Shown: positions 1 through 8,260 of the stretch, piece by piece | Position numbering within the stretch: position 1 is the stretch's first letter | How the letters are laid out: every line of letters starts with the position of its first letter | Assembly: GCF_001735715.1 (NCBI RefSeq) | Contig: NZ_CP017259.1 | Span: forward strand, 1,857,501-1,921,500 | Reading direction: 5' to 3' | DNA: 64,000 nucleotides | Origin: Formosa sp. Hel3_A1_48 | GTDB lineage: Bacteria; Bacteroidota; Bacteroidia; Flavobacteriales; Flavobacteriaceae | Translations under genes and position numbers: made by a program | The notes under the pieces: model-generated | What the model was told of the DNA's origin: nothing | The model's input: only the letters and a program-made list of their open reading frames with translations | Database searches by the model: none

Positions 1-146
1 TAACGAGTCCTGAGCATATCTCAATCTTTGAAGAAATTGCATTTGATTTACTAGATTTACCTGGATTTGCTCGTGTGCGCGCACAAACAATTCATGCGGC
101 TTGGATTAAAAAATCTCTAGAGATGTATGCTGATCAAAATTCTTAA
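1..146 (+). CDS. C-terminal end of an unidentified protein (cut by window edge)
   Basis: An open frame enters from the left edge (first full codon at base 3) and ends at a TAA at 144-146, giving the last 47 residues. The tail contains FEEIAFDLLDLPGFARVR and ends in an acidic, helical MYADQNS. The length and composition suggest the end of a cytoplasmic enzyme, but I do not recognise the family. No terminator hairpin directly follows it; the nearest one (253-280) belongs to the opposing tRNA gene. Confidence 0.5.
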   Translation, partial: TSPEHISIFEEIAFDLLDLPGFARVRAQTIHAAWIKKSLEMYADQNS

Positions 147-252
147 ATTTTTGGGTGGACTCAAGATTAAAAAGCATGCTGAAAGTTTTTTTTATTAATT
201 CTAATAGCTTAATTACATTATTTACTCCAATTTATTAATTAGCATTACAAAT

Positions 253-280
253 AAAAAAAACCCTTGTAAATCAAGGGTTT
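253..280 (-). terminator. Intrinsic terminator of tRNA-Met
   Basis: On the minus strand AAACCCTTG and CAAGGGTTT form a 9-bp stem with a 5-base loop, followed by an uninterrupted T run (253-260). It starts a few bases beyond the 3' end of the tRNA. Confidence 0.8.
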
Positions 281-285
281 GAAAG

Positions 286-359
286 TAGCGTGGGGGAGAT
301 TTGAACTCCCGACCTCCGGGTTATGAATCCGACGCTCTAACCAACTGAGCTACCACGCC
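286..359 (-). tRNA. tRNA-Met (CAT anticodon)
   Basis: The minus strand folds as a standard cloverleaf: acceptor GGCGTGG pairs with CCACGCT (closing G-U), the D-arm reads GCTCAGTTGGTTAGAGC, the anticodon loop carries CAT within GATTCATAACC, and the T-arm contains GTTCAAATC. The discriminator base is A and CCA is not encoded, as is usual in Bacteroidota. A CAT anticodon could also mark initiator Met or lysidine-modified Ile. The first acceptor pair is G-U rather than the mismatch usual for an initiator, so elongator Met is the best reading. Confidence 0.9.
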
Positions 360-485
360 ATAAATGATGGCTGCAAATATAGAAACAAAATAGTGGGGTA
401 TCAAAAAAATACTCTGTAAAAAATATTTTTTTTTCTTTTAAAACTAACAAATTAATGTATATATTGGAAATCTAATTATACAACC

Positions 486-872
486 ATGAGTGCCAAAGTA
501 AAATTCGAAATTGAATTTCCTATACAAGCTTCACCGCAATTACTATACAATTATATTTCAACCCCATCTGGACTTTCAGAATGGTTTGCCGATAATGTAA
601 ACTCAAGAGGCGAGTTGTTTACCTTTATTTGGGACGACTCTGAAGAACAAGCCAAGCTCATTACAAAAAAAAGCCCTGAACGAATCAAGTTCAAATGGCT
701 TGAAAATGATGATGAAAGCTGTTATTTTGAGCTTCGTATACAAGTTGATGGCATAACTAAAGACGTTTCCTTGATCGTTACTGATTTTTCTGACGATGAT
801 GAGGAAGAGGAAGCCAAAATGCTTTGGGAAAATCAAATTTCTAGCTTAAAGCAGGTTTTGGGGTCACGTTAA
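486..872 (+). CDS. START-like domain protein (SRPBCC fold)
   Basis: A 128-residue soluble protein. The N-terminus (VKFEIEFPIQASPQLLYNYI, then STPSGLSEWFADNV) matches the opening strand and helix of the Bacteroidota START-like/AHSA1 family, a helix-grip fold that encloses a hydrophobic ligand. There is no signal peptide or membrane segment. An acidic run (DDDEEEEAK) sits just before the C-terminal helix. The ligand and role of this small family are unknown. The gene lies alone between a tRNA and an aminotransferase gene that has its own promoter box. Confidence 0.8.
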   Translation: MSAKVKFEIEFPIQASPQLLYNYISTPSGLSEWFADNVNSRGELFTFIWDDSEEQAKLITKKSPERIKFKWLENDDESCYFELRIQVDGITKDVSLIVTDFSDDDEEEEAKMLWENQISSLKQVLGSR

Positions 873-891
873 GCAAAAGCTTATTTTAGCG

Positions 892-899
892 TATATTTG
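892..899 (+). promoter_or_regulatory. Bacteroidota -7 box before the class IV aminotransferase
   Basis: TATATTTG matches the Bacteroidota sigma-ABfr -7 consensus TAnnTTTG and lies 15 bases before the ATG at 915, implying a very short leader. I see no clear -33 element at the usual distance. Confidence 0.5.
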
Positions 900-914
900 C
901 ATTTCTATTTTTGA

Positions 915-1766
915 ATGTTTATGGTCAATATCAACGGAACACTCTATCAAGATTTTGAAGCTAATATACCCACCAACAACAGGGGACTTGCCTATGGTGA
1001 CTCTGTTTTTGAAACTATCAAATTTAACAACAATAAGCCTGTTTTTTGGGAGGCTCATTATTTTAGATTAATGGCCTCAATGCGCATATTGCGCATGGAG
1101 ATTCCAATGCATTTTACGCCAGAGTTTTTGGAAAATGAAATAGTAAATTTGGTTCAATCGTTTCCTAACAACGCTATTTCCTATAGGGTCAAAATCACTG
1201 TTTACAGAGATTCAGATGGCTTTTACACACCAGCATCCAACAATGTTTCATATATTATTTCGGCACAAGAACTTAGTTCTGATCTCTATGAAATAAACAA
1301 AGGACATTATGAAATTGAACTTTTTAAGGATTATTTAATCTCACCAAATCTGCTATCGACATTGAAAACAAATAACAAAGCGGTGAATGTAGTCGGTAGT
1401 ATTTTTGCCAAAGAAAATAATTACAATAATTGTTTGTTACTTAACACCGATAAAAGCATTATAGAAGCTCTTAATGGTAATATTTTTCTAATTAAAGGGA
1501 ATACTGTGAAAACACCACCATTGGTAGATGGATGTTTAAAGGGAATTGTGCGTGAAAAATTGATTGAAATTATCACTAAATCTCCAGATTTTGAATTAAG
1601 TGAATCGTCTATTTCACCTTTTGAACTCCAAAAGGCTGATGAGTTATTTATTACAAACGTAATTCAGGGAATAGTACCCATTACAAAATTCAGAAAAAAA
1701 GAATTTAGCGCTGATATCTGTTCAAAACTCTTGGTTCTATTAAATACAAAACTTCGTCTGGATTAG
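915..1766 (+). CDS. Class IV PLP aminotransferase (aminodeoxychorismate lyase-like)
   Basis: A 283-residue fold-type IV PLP enzyme, the family of branched-chain aminotransferase, D-amino acid transaminase and 4-amino-4-deoxychorismate lyase (PabC). The N-terminal NNRGLAYGDSVFETIK is the family signature. LKTNNKAVNV around residue 155 contains the likely Schiff-base lysine, and LFITNVIQGIVPI is the usual C-terminal cofactor-phosphate motif. The length and the AYGDSVFETI opening favour the PabC-like branch, which makes p-aminobenzoate for folate, but sequence alone does not settle the substrate. A second ATG two codons in could also start it. Its stop overlaps the convergent yqgE stop by 4 bp. 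Confidence 0.8.
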   Translation: MFMVNINGTLYQDFEANIPTNNRGLAYGDSVFETIKFNNNKPVFWEAHYFRLMASMRILRMEIPMHFTPEFLENEIVNLVQSFPNNAISYRVKITVYRDSDGFYTPASNNVSYIISAQELSSDLYEINKGHYEIELFKDYLISPNLLSTLKTNNKAVNVVGSIFAKENNYNNCLLLNTDKSIIEALNGNIFLIKGNTVKTPPLVDGCLKGIVREKLIEIITKSPDFELSESSISPFELQKADELFITNVIQGIVPITKFRKKEFSADICSKLLVLLNTKLRLD

Positions 1767-2314
1767 TTATGCGATGGGTGTTCGGGTGCATTAGACCAAA
1801 TACTGTATTCTCCGCCAAGGGCTAACATTTTATTTTTCCAAAAGGCAGTATCTACAACTTTGATAATATTATTACGGTGTGTATTTTCAGAAAGAATCCA
1901 TGTATTTCCTTTCAATTCTGAATTCAATTGATTAGCCTCCCAACCAGAGTATCCTAAGAAAAATCGAATATCATTCTCATTTATTTTTTCTTCGGCAACA
2001 AGCTTTGAAACCTGTTCAAAGTTACCACTCCAGAATAATCCTTCTGAAATCTCTATGCTTTCAGGGATTAGTTCAGCAACTTTATGTATAAAGTATAGAT
2101 TATCTTGCTGTACAGGCCCACCATTGTAAATAGGAAGATTAGATTCAATTTCTGGAATCAGGTCTCCAAGACAGTAGTCTAGGGGTTTATTAAGGATAAA
2201 ACCAATAGACCCTTCATTATTATGATCTGCCAAAAGTATAATAGATCTATTAAAGGAAATATCTCCGATAATAGAGGGTTCAGCGATTAATATTTTACCT
2301 TTCTTAATGCTCAC
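1763..2314 (-). CDS. YqgE/AlgH family protein
   Basis: A 183-residue DUF179 protein. It begins KKGKILIAEPSIIGDISFNR, with the family's GSIGFILNKPL and YNGGPVQQDNLYFIH motifs near residues 35-75. FFLGYSGWEANQLNSEL in the second half is the hallmark GYxGWxxxQLexE. Structures of the family exist but its biochemical role is unsettled; a link to alginate regulation in Pseudomonas gave the AlgH name. The length is typical and the protein is cytoplasmic. It lies downstream of fmt on the same strand with a 76-bp gap that holds nothing recognisable. Confidence 0.9.
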   Translation of the reverse strand: MSIKKGKILIAEPSIIGDISFNRSIILLADHNNEGSIGFILNKPLDYCLGDLIPEIESNLPIYNGGPVQQDNLYFIHKVAELIPESIEISEGLFWSGNFEQVSKLVAEEKINENDIRFFLGYSGWEANQLNSELKGNTWILSENTHRNNIIKVVDTAFWKNKMLALGGEYSIWSNAPEHPSHN

Positions 2315-2390
2315 AATGGAGTAAAAACTTGTGTTATCACAAATAAATGTACCAATTAAATTTTATTTACCAACACAAAACGACTATTTT

Positions 2391-3350
2391 TTATACCATT
2401 TTCGCCTCTGTATCAAATGAAAAACCATTTAAAAAAGATTTCACATCCATTTGTTTTTTCCCCGGAAATTTAAATGATGTTAGATTAATAAAACCATCTC
2501 TAGTAGCTACTTTTATTGAAGATTTGTCAATAACAACTTTACCAATTTCAAGTTGATGCGTAGTTTTTTCAAATTGAACTTCATAAAGTTTTAAGTTAAT
2601 TAGGTCATTTCCGTTCTGTAACAATGTCCAAGCGCTGGGGTAGGGGTTTAGTCCGCGTACATGGTTTATTATTTGGCACCCACTTTTAGACCAATCTATC
2701 TTACAATTTTCCTTATTTAGTTTATGTGCTGTTTTTAGCTTTGAAACGGCTTTTTGTTTTGTGGTTTCAATTTGATTATCTCCTATGGCATTTAAAGTTC
2801 TGAGCGTCAATAACAGCCCTTCTTTCATTAGCTTGTCGTGAAGCGTCCCCGCGTTATCCGCAGCTGATATACTTATTTTGCTTTGAAAAATTAGTGCCCC
2901 TGTGTCAATTTTTTCGTCAATAAAAAAGGTGCTAACTCCTGTCTCTTTTTCTCCATTGATGATCGCCCAATTTATCGGCGCTGCTCCTCTATATTGAGGC
3001 AGTAAGGAGGCGTGTAGATTAAAAGTTCCTTTTTTCGGCATTTGCCAAACTACCTTTGGCAACATCCTGAATGCAACCACAACTTGTACATCTGCTTCAA
3101 TATTTTGAAGTTGTTGTAAAAACTCCCGGTCCTTTAAATTTTCAGGCTGAAACACTTTCAATTGATGTTTATTGGCATAAACTTTTACCGCCGATTGTTT
3201 AATTTTTTGTCCACGTCCAGCTGGGCGATCAGGGGCTGTAACTACGCCTACTATGTTATATTCTTTTTGAACTAATCCATCAAGAATATGAACCGCAAAT
3301 GCCGGAGTACCCATAAAAACGATGCGTAATTTTCCTTTGCTTATGGACAT
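2391..3350 (-). CDS. fmt: Methionyl-tRNA formyltransferase
   Basis: A 319-residue enzyme that formylates initiator Met-tRNA using 10-formyl-tetrahydrofolate. The N-terminal Rossmann domain starts RIVFMGTPAFAVHILDGL. The formyl-transfer core has FNLHASLLPQYRGAAPINWA, with the catalytic Asn-His-Asp set (N and H of FNLHAS, D of EKIDTGALIF). The C-terminal tRNA-binding beta-barrel contains VRGLNPYPSAWT. Length is typical. The start overlaps the end of recQ by 10 bp, so the two are probably co-transcribed. Confidence 0.97.
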   Translation of the reverse strand: MSISKGKLRIVFMGTPAFAVHILDGLVQKEYNIVGVVTAPDRPAGRGQKIKQSAVKVYANKHQLKVFQPENLKDREFLQQLQNIEADVQVVVAFRMLPKVVWQMPKKGTFNLHASLLPQYRGAAPINWAIINGEKETGVSTFFIDEKIDTGALIFQSKISISAADNAGTLHDKLMKEGLLLTLRTLNAIGDNQIETTKQKAVSKLKTAHKLNKENCKIDWSKSGCQIINHVRGLNPYPSAWTLLQNGNDLINLKLYEVQFEKTTHQLEIGKVVIDKSSIKVATRDGFINLTSFKFPGKKQMDVKSFLNGFSFDTEAKMV

Positions 3351-5245
3351 TTTATTTGAAATTCATTTATTTGCGATTGTTGGATTTGTTCCACTTCAAG
3401 TAAATGCCTCAAAATCGCTATTACTTCATTTGATGAAATTGATAAATTAGACACTAATTCTCTAGAGGTCATAGGCTTAACTTTAAGAGCTTCTAAAATC
3501 AAATCTACATTATCTTTTTCAAAATTATTGTGCGAACGGCCTTTATTTTCTCTGCACACATTGCATGTTCCACATGGCATTGACTCAGGTTCATCAAAAT
3601 ATGTTAACAGCTGCTGACTTTTACATACCGAATTGTTTTCAATGTAGTGAATTACGGCTTTAATTTTTTTAAGTTTATTCTTGTTTTGGGTCGACACCAC
3701 TTTTGAAATGCGGTTTATAGCCCTGTCGTCCTCGCGGGGTTGAATAAAAGTGATCTGTGCATCACTGTTTCCGCATTTGAACCTTACAATCTCTTTAGCA
3801 TCTAGGGCATTTAGGTTTTCTATAATCTCATCTTCATTGAGATGCAATGTCTTTGCAACTTTTCCGATATCGATGTTTGTTTCTTGAGAGTTAACCCCTT
3901 CGTAAGTTCGTAGAATACTTGTGACTATAAGCCTTAACTTATCATTGTGTTCGAACGATTTCTGCAGTGTATTATGGTTTACCAAAAAGAAAATTGTAGC
4001 CTTCTTTTTGAAATATTCTTCGAAAACAATCAGTCCATGACGTTCCAAAACTTTTAAACTATTGTATGTTTTTCGTTTAGCTAATCCATATAATGTACAA
4101 AACGCATCAAAATTAAATCCGTGTTTTTCTTCGCTCAGTTCTCCATAGGGTATCTGAAAATATGCACACAGTTTTTTATATATTAACTTTATATAAGGAA
4201 CATCAACAATTTGGTCTATCCGCCATTTCTTAGTGTTCTGAATATCATTTGTTCCGATTAAAAGAACGGCCTCAGCTTTGTCCTGATTCCGACCTGCTCT
4301 TCCTGCTTCTTGAAAATAATGCTCTAAACTCTCAGGTATGTCAGTATGAACCACTAAAGATACATTAGCTTTGTCGATACCCATTCCAAAGGCATTTGTT
4401 GCCACTATCACATTAGTTTTATCAGAAATCCACTGATTGTATTGATGTTCTTTTTCTTTGTTGCTAAGACCTCCGTGGTAATATCCACTAGAAATGCCAT
4501 TTAAGTTGAGCATTTGTGCCAGTTGTTGTGTTGCCCGTCTACTAGAAGTATACACAATAGCACTTTGTTTATTAGTCTTCAAAAGTGCTTTTATTTTAAA
4601 GTTTTTATCTTCAAAAATCATTGTTTTGTAGCTCAAATTTTTTCTAAAAAATGAACCCTTAAAGAGTTTTGATTGTTTGAGTGCTAGTTGTTCATCTATA
4701 TCAAAGATTACTTTTTTTGTAGCAGTCGCAGTAAGAGCTAGAATAGTTGCTTTTGGACACAAACCACGAATATCTTTTATTGATCTATACGCGGGTCTAA
4801 AATCATGACCCCATTGACTGATGCAATGGGCTTCGTCTACTGCAATCAAATGCACATCCATTGATTTGATTCGTTCCTGAACAAGCGCATTTTGAAGCCT
4901 CTCGGGCGATAGGTACAAAAATTTATAATCTCCATAAATACAATTGTCTAGAATACGCTCTAGATCACCTAACTGATCTAGGTTGGTTAAAGCTGTCGCT
5001 TTTATGCCCTTGGCATTTAATCCTTTTACTTGATCTTGCATAAGTGCGATAAGAGGCGAAATTACAATACATATTCCTTTTTTAATAAGTGCAGGAATTT
5101 GAAAACAGATAGATTTGCCTCCCGCAGTCGGTAACAAGGCTATACAGTCCTGTTGGTCCAAAACAGCCTCAATAATTTCTAATTGATGTGGCCTGAATTC
5201 GGAGAATTTCCAATAACGTTTCAATATTTGATGTGGTAAACTCAT
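3341..5245 (-). CDS. recQ: ATP-dependent DNA helicase RecQ
   Basis: A 634-residue superfamily 2 3'-5' helicase for recombination and replication-fork repair. Visible motifs are FRPHQLEIIEAVLDQQD (motif 0), LLPTAGGKSICFQIPAL (Walker A, with Ala where many RecQs have Thr), DEAHCISQWGHDFRPAY (DEAH plus the RecQ aromatic loop), and QEAGRAGRNQDKAEAVL (motif VI). The zinc-binding RQC segment has MPCGTCNVCRENKG. The C-terminal tail is a winged-helix-like segment, and I see no separate HRDC domain, making it a short RecQ typical of the extra copies in Flavobacteriia. It lies 6 bp after the NadR-like ATPase gene. Confidence 0.93.
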   Translation of the reverse strand: MSLPHQILKRYWKFSEFRPHQLEIIEAVLDQQDCIALLPTAGGKSICFQIPALIKKGICIVISPLIALMQDQVKGLNAKGIKATALTNLDQLGDLERILDNCIYGDYKFLYLSPERLQNALVQERIKSMDVHLIAVDEAHCISQWGHDFRPAYRSIKDIRGLCPKATILALTATATKKVIFDIDEQLALKQSKLFKGSFFRKNLSYKTMIFEDKNFKIKALLKTNKQSAIVYTSSRRATQQLAQMLNLNGISSGYYHGGLSNKEKEHQYNQWISDKTNVIVATNAFGMGIDKANVSLVVHTDIPESLEHYFQEAGRAGRNQDKAEAVLLIGTNDIQNTKKWRIDQIVDVPYIKLIYKKLCAYFQIPYGELSEEKHGFNFDAFCTLYGLAKRKTYNSLKVLERHGLIVFEEYFKKKATIFFLVNHNTLQKSFEHNDKLRLIVTSILRTYEGVNSQETNIDIGKVAKTLHLNEDEIIENLNALDAKEIVRFKCGNSDAQITFIQPREDDRAINRISKVVSTQNKNKLKKIKAVIHYIENNSVCKSQQLLTYFDEPESMPCGTCNVCRENKGRSHNNFEKDNVDLILEALKVKPMTSRELVSNLSISSNEVIAILRHLLEVEQIQQSQINEFQIKCP

Positions 5246-5251
5246 ACGCTA

Positions 5252-5785
5252 CTAAAGCGAATTTAGAATAAACTCTATGCGGTCTTCTACAGCACCTGGT
5301 GCAACTTCAATTAAATTATATCCAAACCTATGGTACCATTTTTCAAGATATTCATGAATTATCATTAATTGTTCAAAGGATTCATAGCGTTCATTGTCTG
5401 TTTTATGTATTTTTTTCCATGGAGGAAGAATAAAAACTTCGTCGTATTTGTGGTTTTCACATGCAGCTATAAATGGTTTACCAAAATCAGTCTTGATGTA
5501 GTCAAGATATGCGACAATATCGGGAAGTCCACGGTCAAAAAATACAACATCTTCGTCTAGTGCTTCAGACTCAAAAAACTGTTTTTTGCGTTTATCTAAT
5601 AATTGCTGACTAAACCATATGGGGTCCTCTAGAAATAATTGCTTAACACCATTTTTTTGGGCATCAATCGTAATTTGTCGAGAAATTTCCTCCATACATT
5701 GATGTCCGCGTGCTTTCAGCGCTTCGATCAAGGTAGTTTTACCCGTTGCAGGACCTCCAATAAGAACGATTTTTTTTGGTTTCAA
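5252..5785 (-). CDS. NadR/AAA-type small ATPase or kinase
   Basis: A 177-residue P-loop protein. Walker A is GGPATGKTTLIEALKARG at residues 9-26, followed by the CMEEISRQI segment shared with the ATPase domain of NadR-like and AAA_28 proteins. DVVFFDRGLPDIVAYLD is the second characteristic motif (acidic Walker B-like strand, then the DRGLPD loop). The fold suggests a small-molecule kinase, possibly nucleoside or nicotinamide riboside, but the substrate cannot be read from the sequence. No DNA-binding or transferase domain is attached, unlike full NadR. It is the first gene of the run through recQ to fmt. Confidence 0.75.
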   Translation of the reverse strand: MKPKKIVLIGGPATGKTTLIEALKARGHQCMEEISRQITIDAQKNGVKQLFLEDPIWFSQQLLDKRKKQFFESEALDEDVVFFDRGLPDIVAYLDYIKTDFGKPFIAACENHKYDEVFILPPWKKIHKTDNERYESFEQLMIIHEYLEKWYHRFGYNLIEVAPGAVEDRIEFILNSL

Positions 5786-5849
5786 TCTGTTAAGTCTTAA
5801 TTGTGTAAAATTCGTGATTTAAAAGTTAAATAAAAAATATGAGTTCGTG

Positions 5850-5857
5850 TATATTTG
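5850..5857 (+). promoter_or_regulatory. Bacteroidota -7 box before the DUF493 gene
   Basis: TATATTTG matches TAnnTTTG exactly and lies 19 bases before the ATG at 5877, in the 91-bp gap between divergent genes. Confidence 0.55.
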
Positions 5858-5876
5858 CACAACAACTTAATTAACA

Positions 5877-6170
5877 ATGCAAGGCTCAACTAATTCTGAA
5901 GAATTTTACAGCAAGCTCAAGGCACAACTTTATGAAACTTCATCTTGGCCGACAGCTTATCTTTTCAAATTTATTGTTACTTCGGAACAACATAAAATCG
6001 ATAAAATTGAATCAATTTTTGACAATATGGGTGCAGTGATTACAAGCACACCGTCCAAAAAGGGAACTTATATGAGTATTTCTATTAATGTAGTGATGCA
6101 AAGTCCTGAAACAGTAATAGGAAAGTATCAGCTGGTTGCTAGCCAAGTAGAGGGTGTAATTTCATTGTAA
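5877..6170 (+). CDS. DUF493 family protein (YbeD-like)
   Basis: A 97-residue protein with the ferredoxin-like alpha/beta ACT-type fold of the DUF493/YbeD family. The segment TAYLFKFIVTSEQHKIDKIE and the C-terminal KGTYMSISINVVMQSPETVI are typical. E. coli YbeD is next to lipoate genes and is suspected to be regulatory, but no function is established. It has no membrane segment. It follows an exact TAnnTTTG promoter box and precedes DUF4290 by 74 bp. Confidence 0.85.
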   Translation: MQGSTNSEEFYSKLKAQLYETSSWPTAYLFKFIVTSEQHKIDKIESIFDNMGAVITSTPSKKGTYMSISINVVMQSPETVIGKYQLVASQVEGVISL

Positions 6171-6244
6171 TCCTTTTCTTATATATTTAATTTTTTTTGT
6201 TTAATTTTTGTACTTTGCAAATCATTAAAATCTAAACTCAGCGC

Positions 6245-6895
6245 ATGACAGCTTTACCAGACCAACTCGAATATAATACCGAACGTGAACACTTGATTAT
6301 CCCAGAATATGGAAGACATATTCAAAAAATGATCAACCATGCCATGGCCCAAGATTCCAAAGAGGAACGTAACAGATTGGCAAAGGCTATTATTTCTGTT
6401 ATGGGCAACATGCAACCCCACTTGCGTGATGTAGCAGATTTCCAGCATAAACTTTGGGACCAACTTTTCATTATGTCTGGGTTTAAGCTAGATGCCGATT
6501 CACCCTTTGAAAAGCCTTCTGAAGAGATTTTAAATGCAACTCCAGAGCCACTCCATTACCCTCAAAACTATCCTAAATACCGTTTTTATGGGAATAATAT
6601 AAAAACAATGATTGACGTTGCCTCATCGTGGGATACAGGTGAAATGAAAAACGCTTTGATTATTACTATTGCTAATCATATGAAAAAATCGTTTTTGAAC
6701 TGGAATAAAGATACTGTTGAAGATAGCGTAATTCTAAATCATCTTTTTGAACTCTCCAATGGACAAATCGATATCAGAAATACGGAAGAAAAATTAGCCG
6801 ATTCAGCTATCTTAATAAAAATGCAGCGCAAGAACAATAATTATAAAAAATCAAATAAAGCCAAAAAAAATAACCGTAATCGAAAGCGTTATTAA
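6245..6895 (+). CDS. DUF4290 domain protein
   Basis: A 216-residue protein of the Bacteroidota-only DUF4290 family. It opens with LEYNTEREHLIIPEYGRHIQ and has LHYPQNYPKYRFYGNNIKTM near the middle, both strongly conserved in the family. The C-terminus is a lysine/asparagine/arginine-rich tail (KKNNRNRKRY), suggesting contact with RNA or the nucleoid; that is inference. The gene sits 43 bp before murA, an arrangement I associate with other Flavobacteriia, though no cell-wall role is shown. The function is unknown. Upstream, GTACTTTGCA resembles a -7 box missing one T. Confidence 0.85.
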   Translation: MTALPDQLEYNTEREHLIIPEYGRHIQKMINHAMAQDSKEERNRLAKAIISVMGNMQPHLRDVADFQHKLWDQLFIMSGFKLDADSPFEKPSEEILNATPEPLHYPQNYPKYRFYGNNIKTMIDVASSWDTGEMKNALIITIANHMKKSFLNWNKDTVEDSVILNHLFELSNGQIDIRNTEEKLADSAILIKMQRKNNNYKKSNKAKKNNRNRKRY

Positions 6896-6938
6896 CAGAG
6901 ATTAATTTTTTTCGAGTACCAATTCAAAATCTTATCAT

Positions 6939-8252
6939 TTGAAGTCATTTAGAATAGAAGGAGGACAGCAATTAAAGGGTTCTATACAACCGCAGGGAGC
7001 CAAAAATGAAGCATTACAAATCTTGTGTGCGGTTTTGTTGACCCCAGAAAAGGTTACCATTCATAATATTCCAAATATCATTGATGTTAATAAATTGATT
7101 CATTTGTTGCAGAAGTTAGGGGTTGTTGTAGAAAAATTATCTGAGAATAGTTATACTTTTCAAGCCGATTCGATTAACCTAGATTATCTTGAGTCAGCAG
7201 AATTTAAAGTTGATGGAGCAGGACTAAGAGGTTCTATAATGATTGTTGGGCCAATGCTCTCTCGCTTTGGAAAAGGGTATATCCCCAAACCCGGAGGGGA
7301 TAAGATTGGGCGAAGGCGATTGGATACACATTTTGAAGGATTTATAAAGCTTGGTGCGGCGTTTAGATACAACAAAGAAGATCATTTTTACGGAGTTGAA
7401 TCCGATCAACTTCAAGGGACATACATGCTGTTAGATGAAGCTTCGGTAACTGGAACAGCTAATATCGTAATGGCTGCTGTTTTAGCAAATGGTACGACAA
7501 CAATTTATAATGCCGCATGCGAACCCTATCTTCAGCAGCTTTGTAAAATGCTAAATAGAATGGGTGCCAAAATAAGCGGAATAGGTTCTAATTTATTGAC
7601 TATTGAAGGGGTAGATTCGTTGGCAGGAACAGAACACACCATGCTTCCTGACATGATAGAAATTGGCAGTTGGATTGGTTTAGCAGCTATGACTAGAAGT
7701 GAGTTAACAATTAAGAACGTAAGCTGGGATGATTTAGGAGTAATTCCTAATGTTTTTAGAAAACTAGGGATAACAATCGAACGTAAAAATGATGATATTT
7801 TTATTCCAGCTCACAAAGATGGTTATGAAGTTCAAAATTATATAGACGGATCTATTCTAACCATTTCTGATGCTCCATGGCCTGGGTTTACACCTGATCT
7901 TTTGAGTATTATTTTAGTCGTCGCTACACAAGCTCGCGGTAGTGTGCTTATTCATCAGAAAATGTTTGAAAGTCGATTATTTTTTGTGGATAAACTCATC
8001 GATATGGGCGCTAAAGTTATTTTATGTGATCCACACAGAGCTTCTGTAATTGGCCATGATTTTAAATCAACACTAAAAGCAACGACAATGACCTCACCAG
8101 ATATCAGAGCTGGGGTCTCACTACTGATTGCTGCCTTATCTGCCAAAGGCACTTCTACAATTCACAATATTGAACAAATCGACCGAGGTTACCAAAATAT
8201 TGACGAACGACTAAAAGCTATTGGTGCAAAAATCGAACGCATCGAAACATAG
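6939..8252 (+). CDS. murA: UDP-N-acetylglucosamine 1-carboxyvinyltransferase
   Basis: A 437-residue EPSP synthase-fold enzyme that transfers enolpyruvate to UDP-GlcNAc, the first committed step of peptidoglycan synthesis. The UDP-GlcNAc site QPQGAKNEALQI (Lys22, Asn23) is intact. The start is TTG; it places FRIEGGQQLKG where the family begins and no in-frame ATG lies nearby upstream. The mobile catalytic loop reads KPGGDKIGRRRLDTHF: Asp121 replaces the usual cysteine (Cys115 in E. coli), the target of fosfomycin. The same Cys-to-Asp change is known in Mycobacterium and Chlamydia MurA and gives intrinsic fosfomycin resistance. Confidence 0.95.
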   Translation: MKSFRIEGGQQLKGSIQPQGAKNEALQILCAVLLTPEKVTIHNIPNIIDVNKLIHLLQKLGVVVEKLSENSYTFQADSINLDYLESAEFKVDGAGLRGSIMIVGPMLSRFGKGYIPKPGGDKIGRRRLDTHFEGFIKLGAAFRYNKEDHFYGVESDQLQGTYMLLDEASVTGTANIVMAAVLANGTTTIYNAACEPYLQQLCKMLNRMGAKISGIGSNLLTIEGVDSLAGTEHTMLPDMIEIGSWIGLAAMTRSELTIKNVSWDDLGVIPNVFRKLGITIERKNDDIFIPAHKDGYEVQNYIDGSILTISDAPWPGFTPDLLSIILVVATQARGSVLIHQKMFESRLFFVDKLIDMGAKVILCDPHRASVIGHDFKSTLKATTMTSPDIRAGVSLLIAALSAKGTSTIHNIEQIDRGYQNIDERLKAIGAKIERIET

Positions 8253-8260
8253 CCTCGAGC

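Noticed and set aside
2347-2556. Plus-strand frame of 69 residues across the start of the yqgE-fmt gap
   Set aside because: It overlaps the conserved end of fmt in antisense and has no family support.
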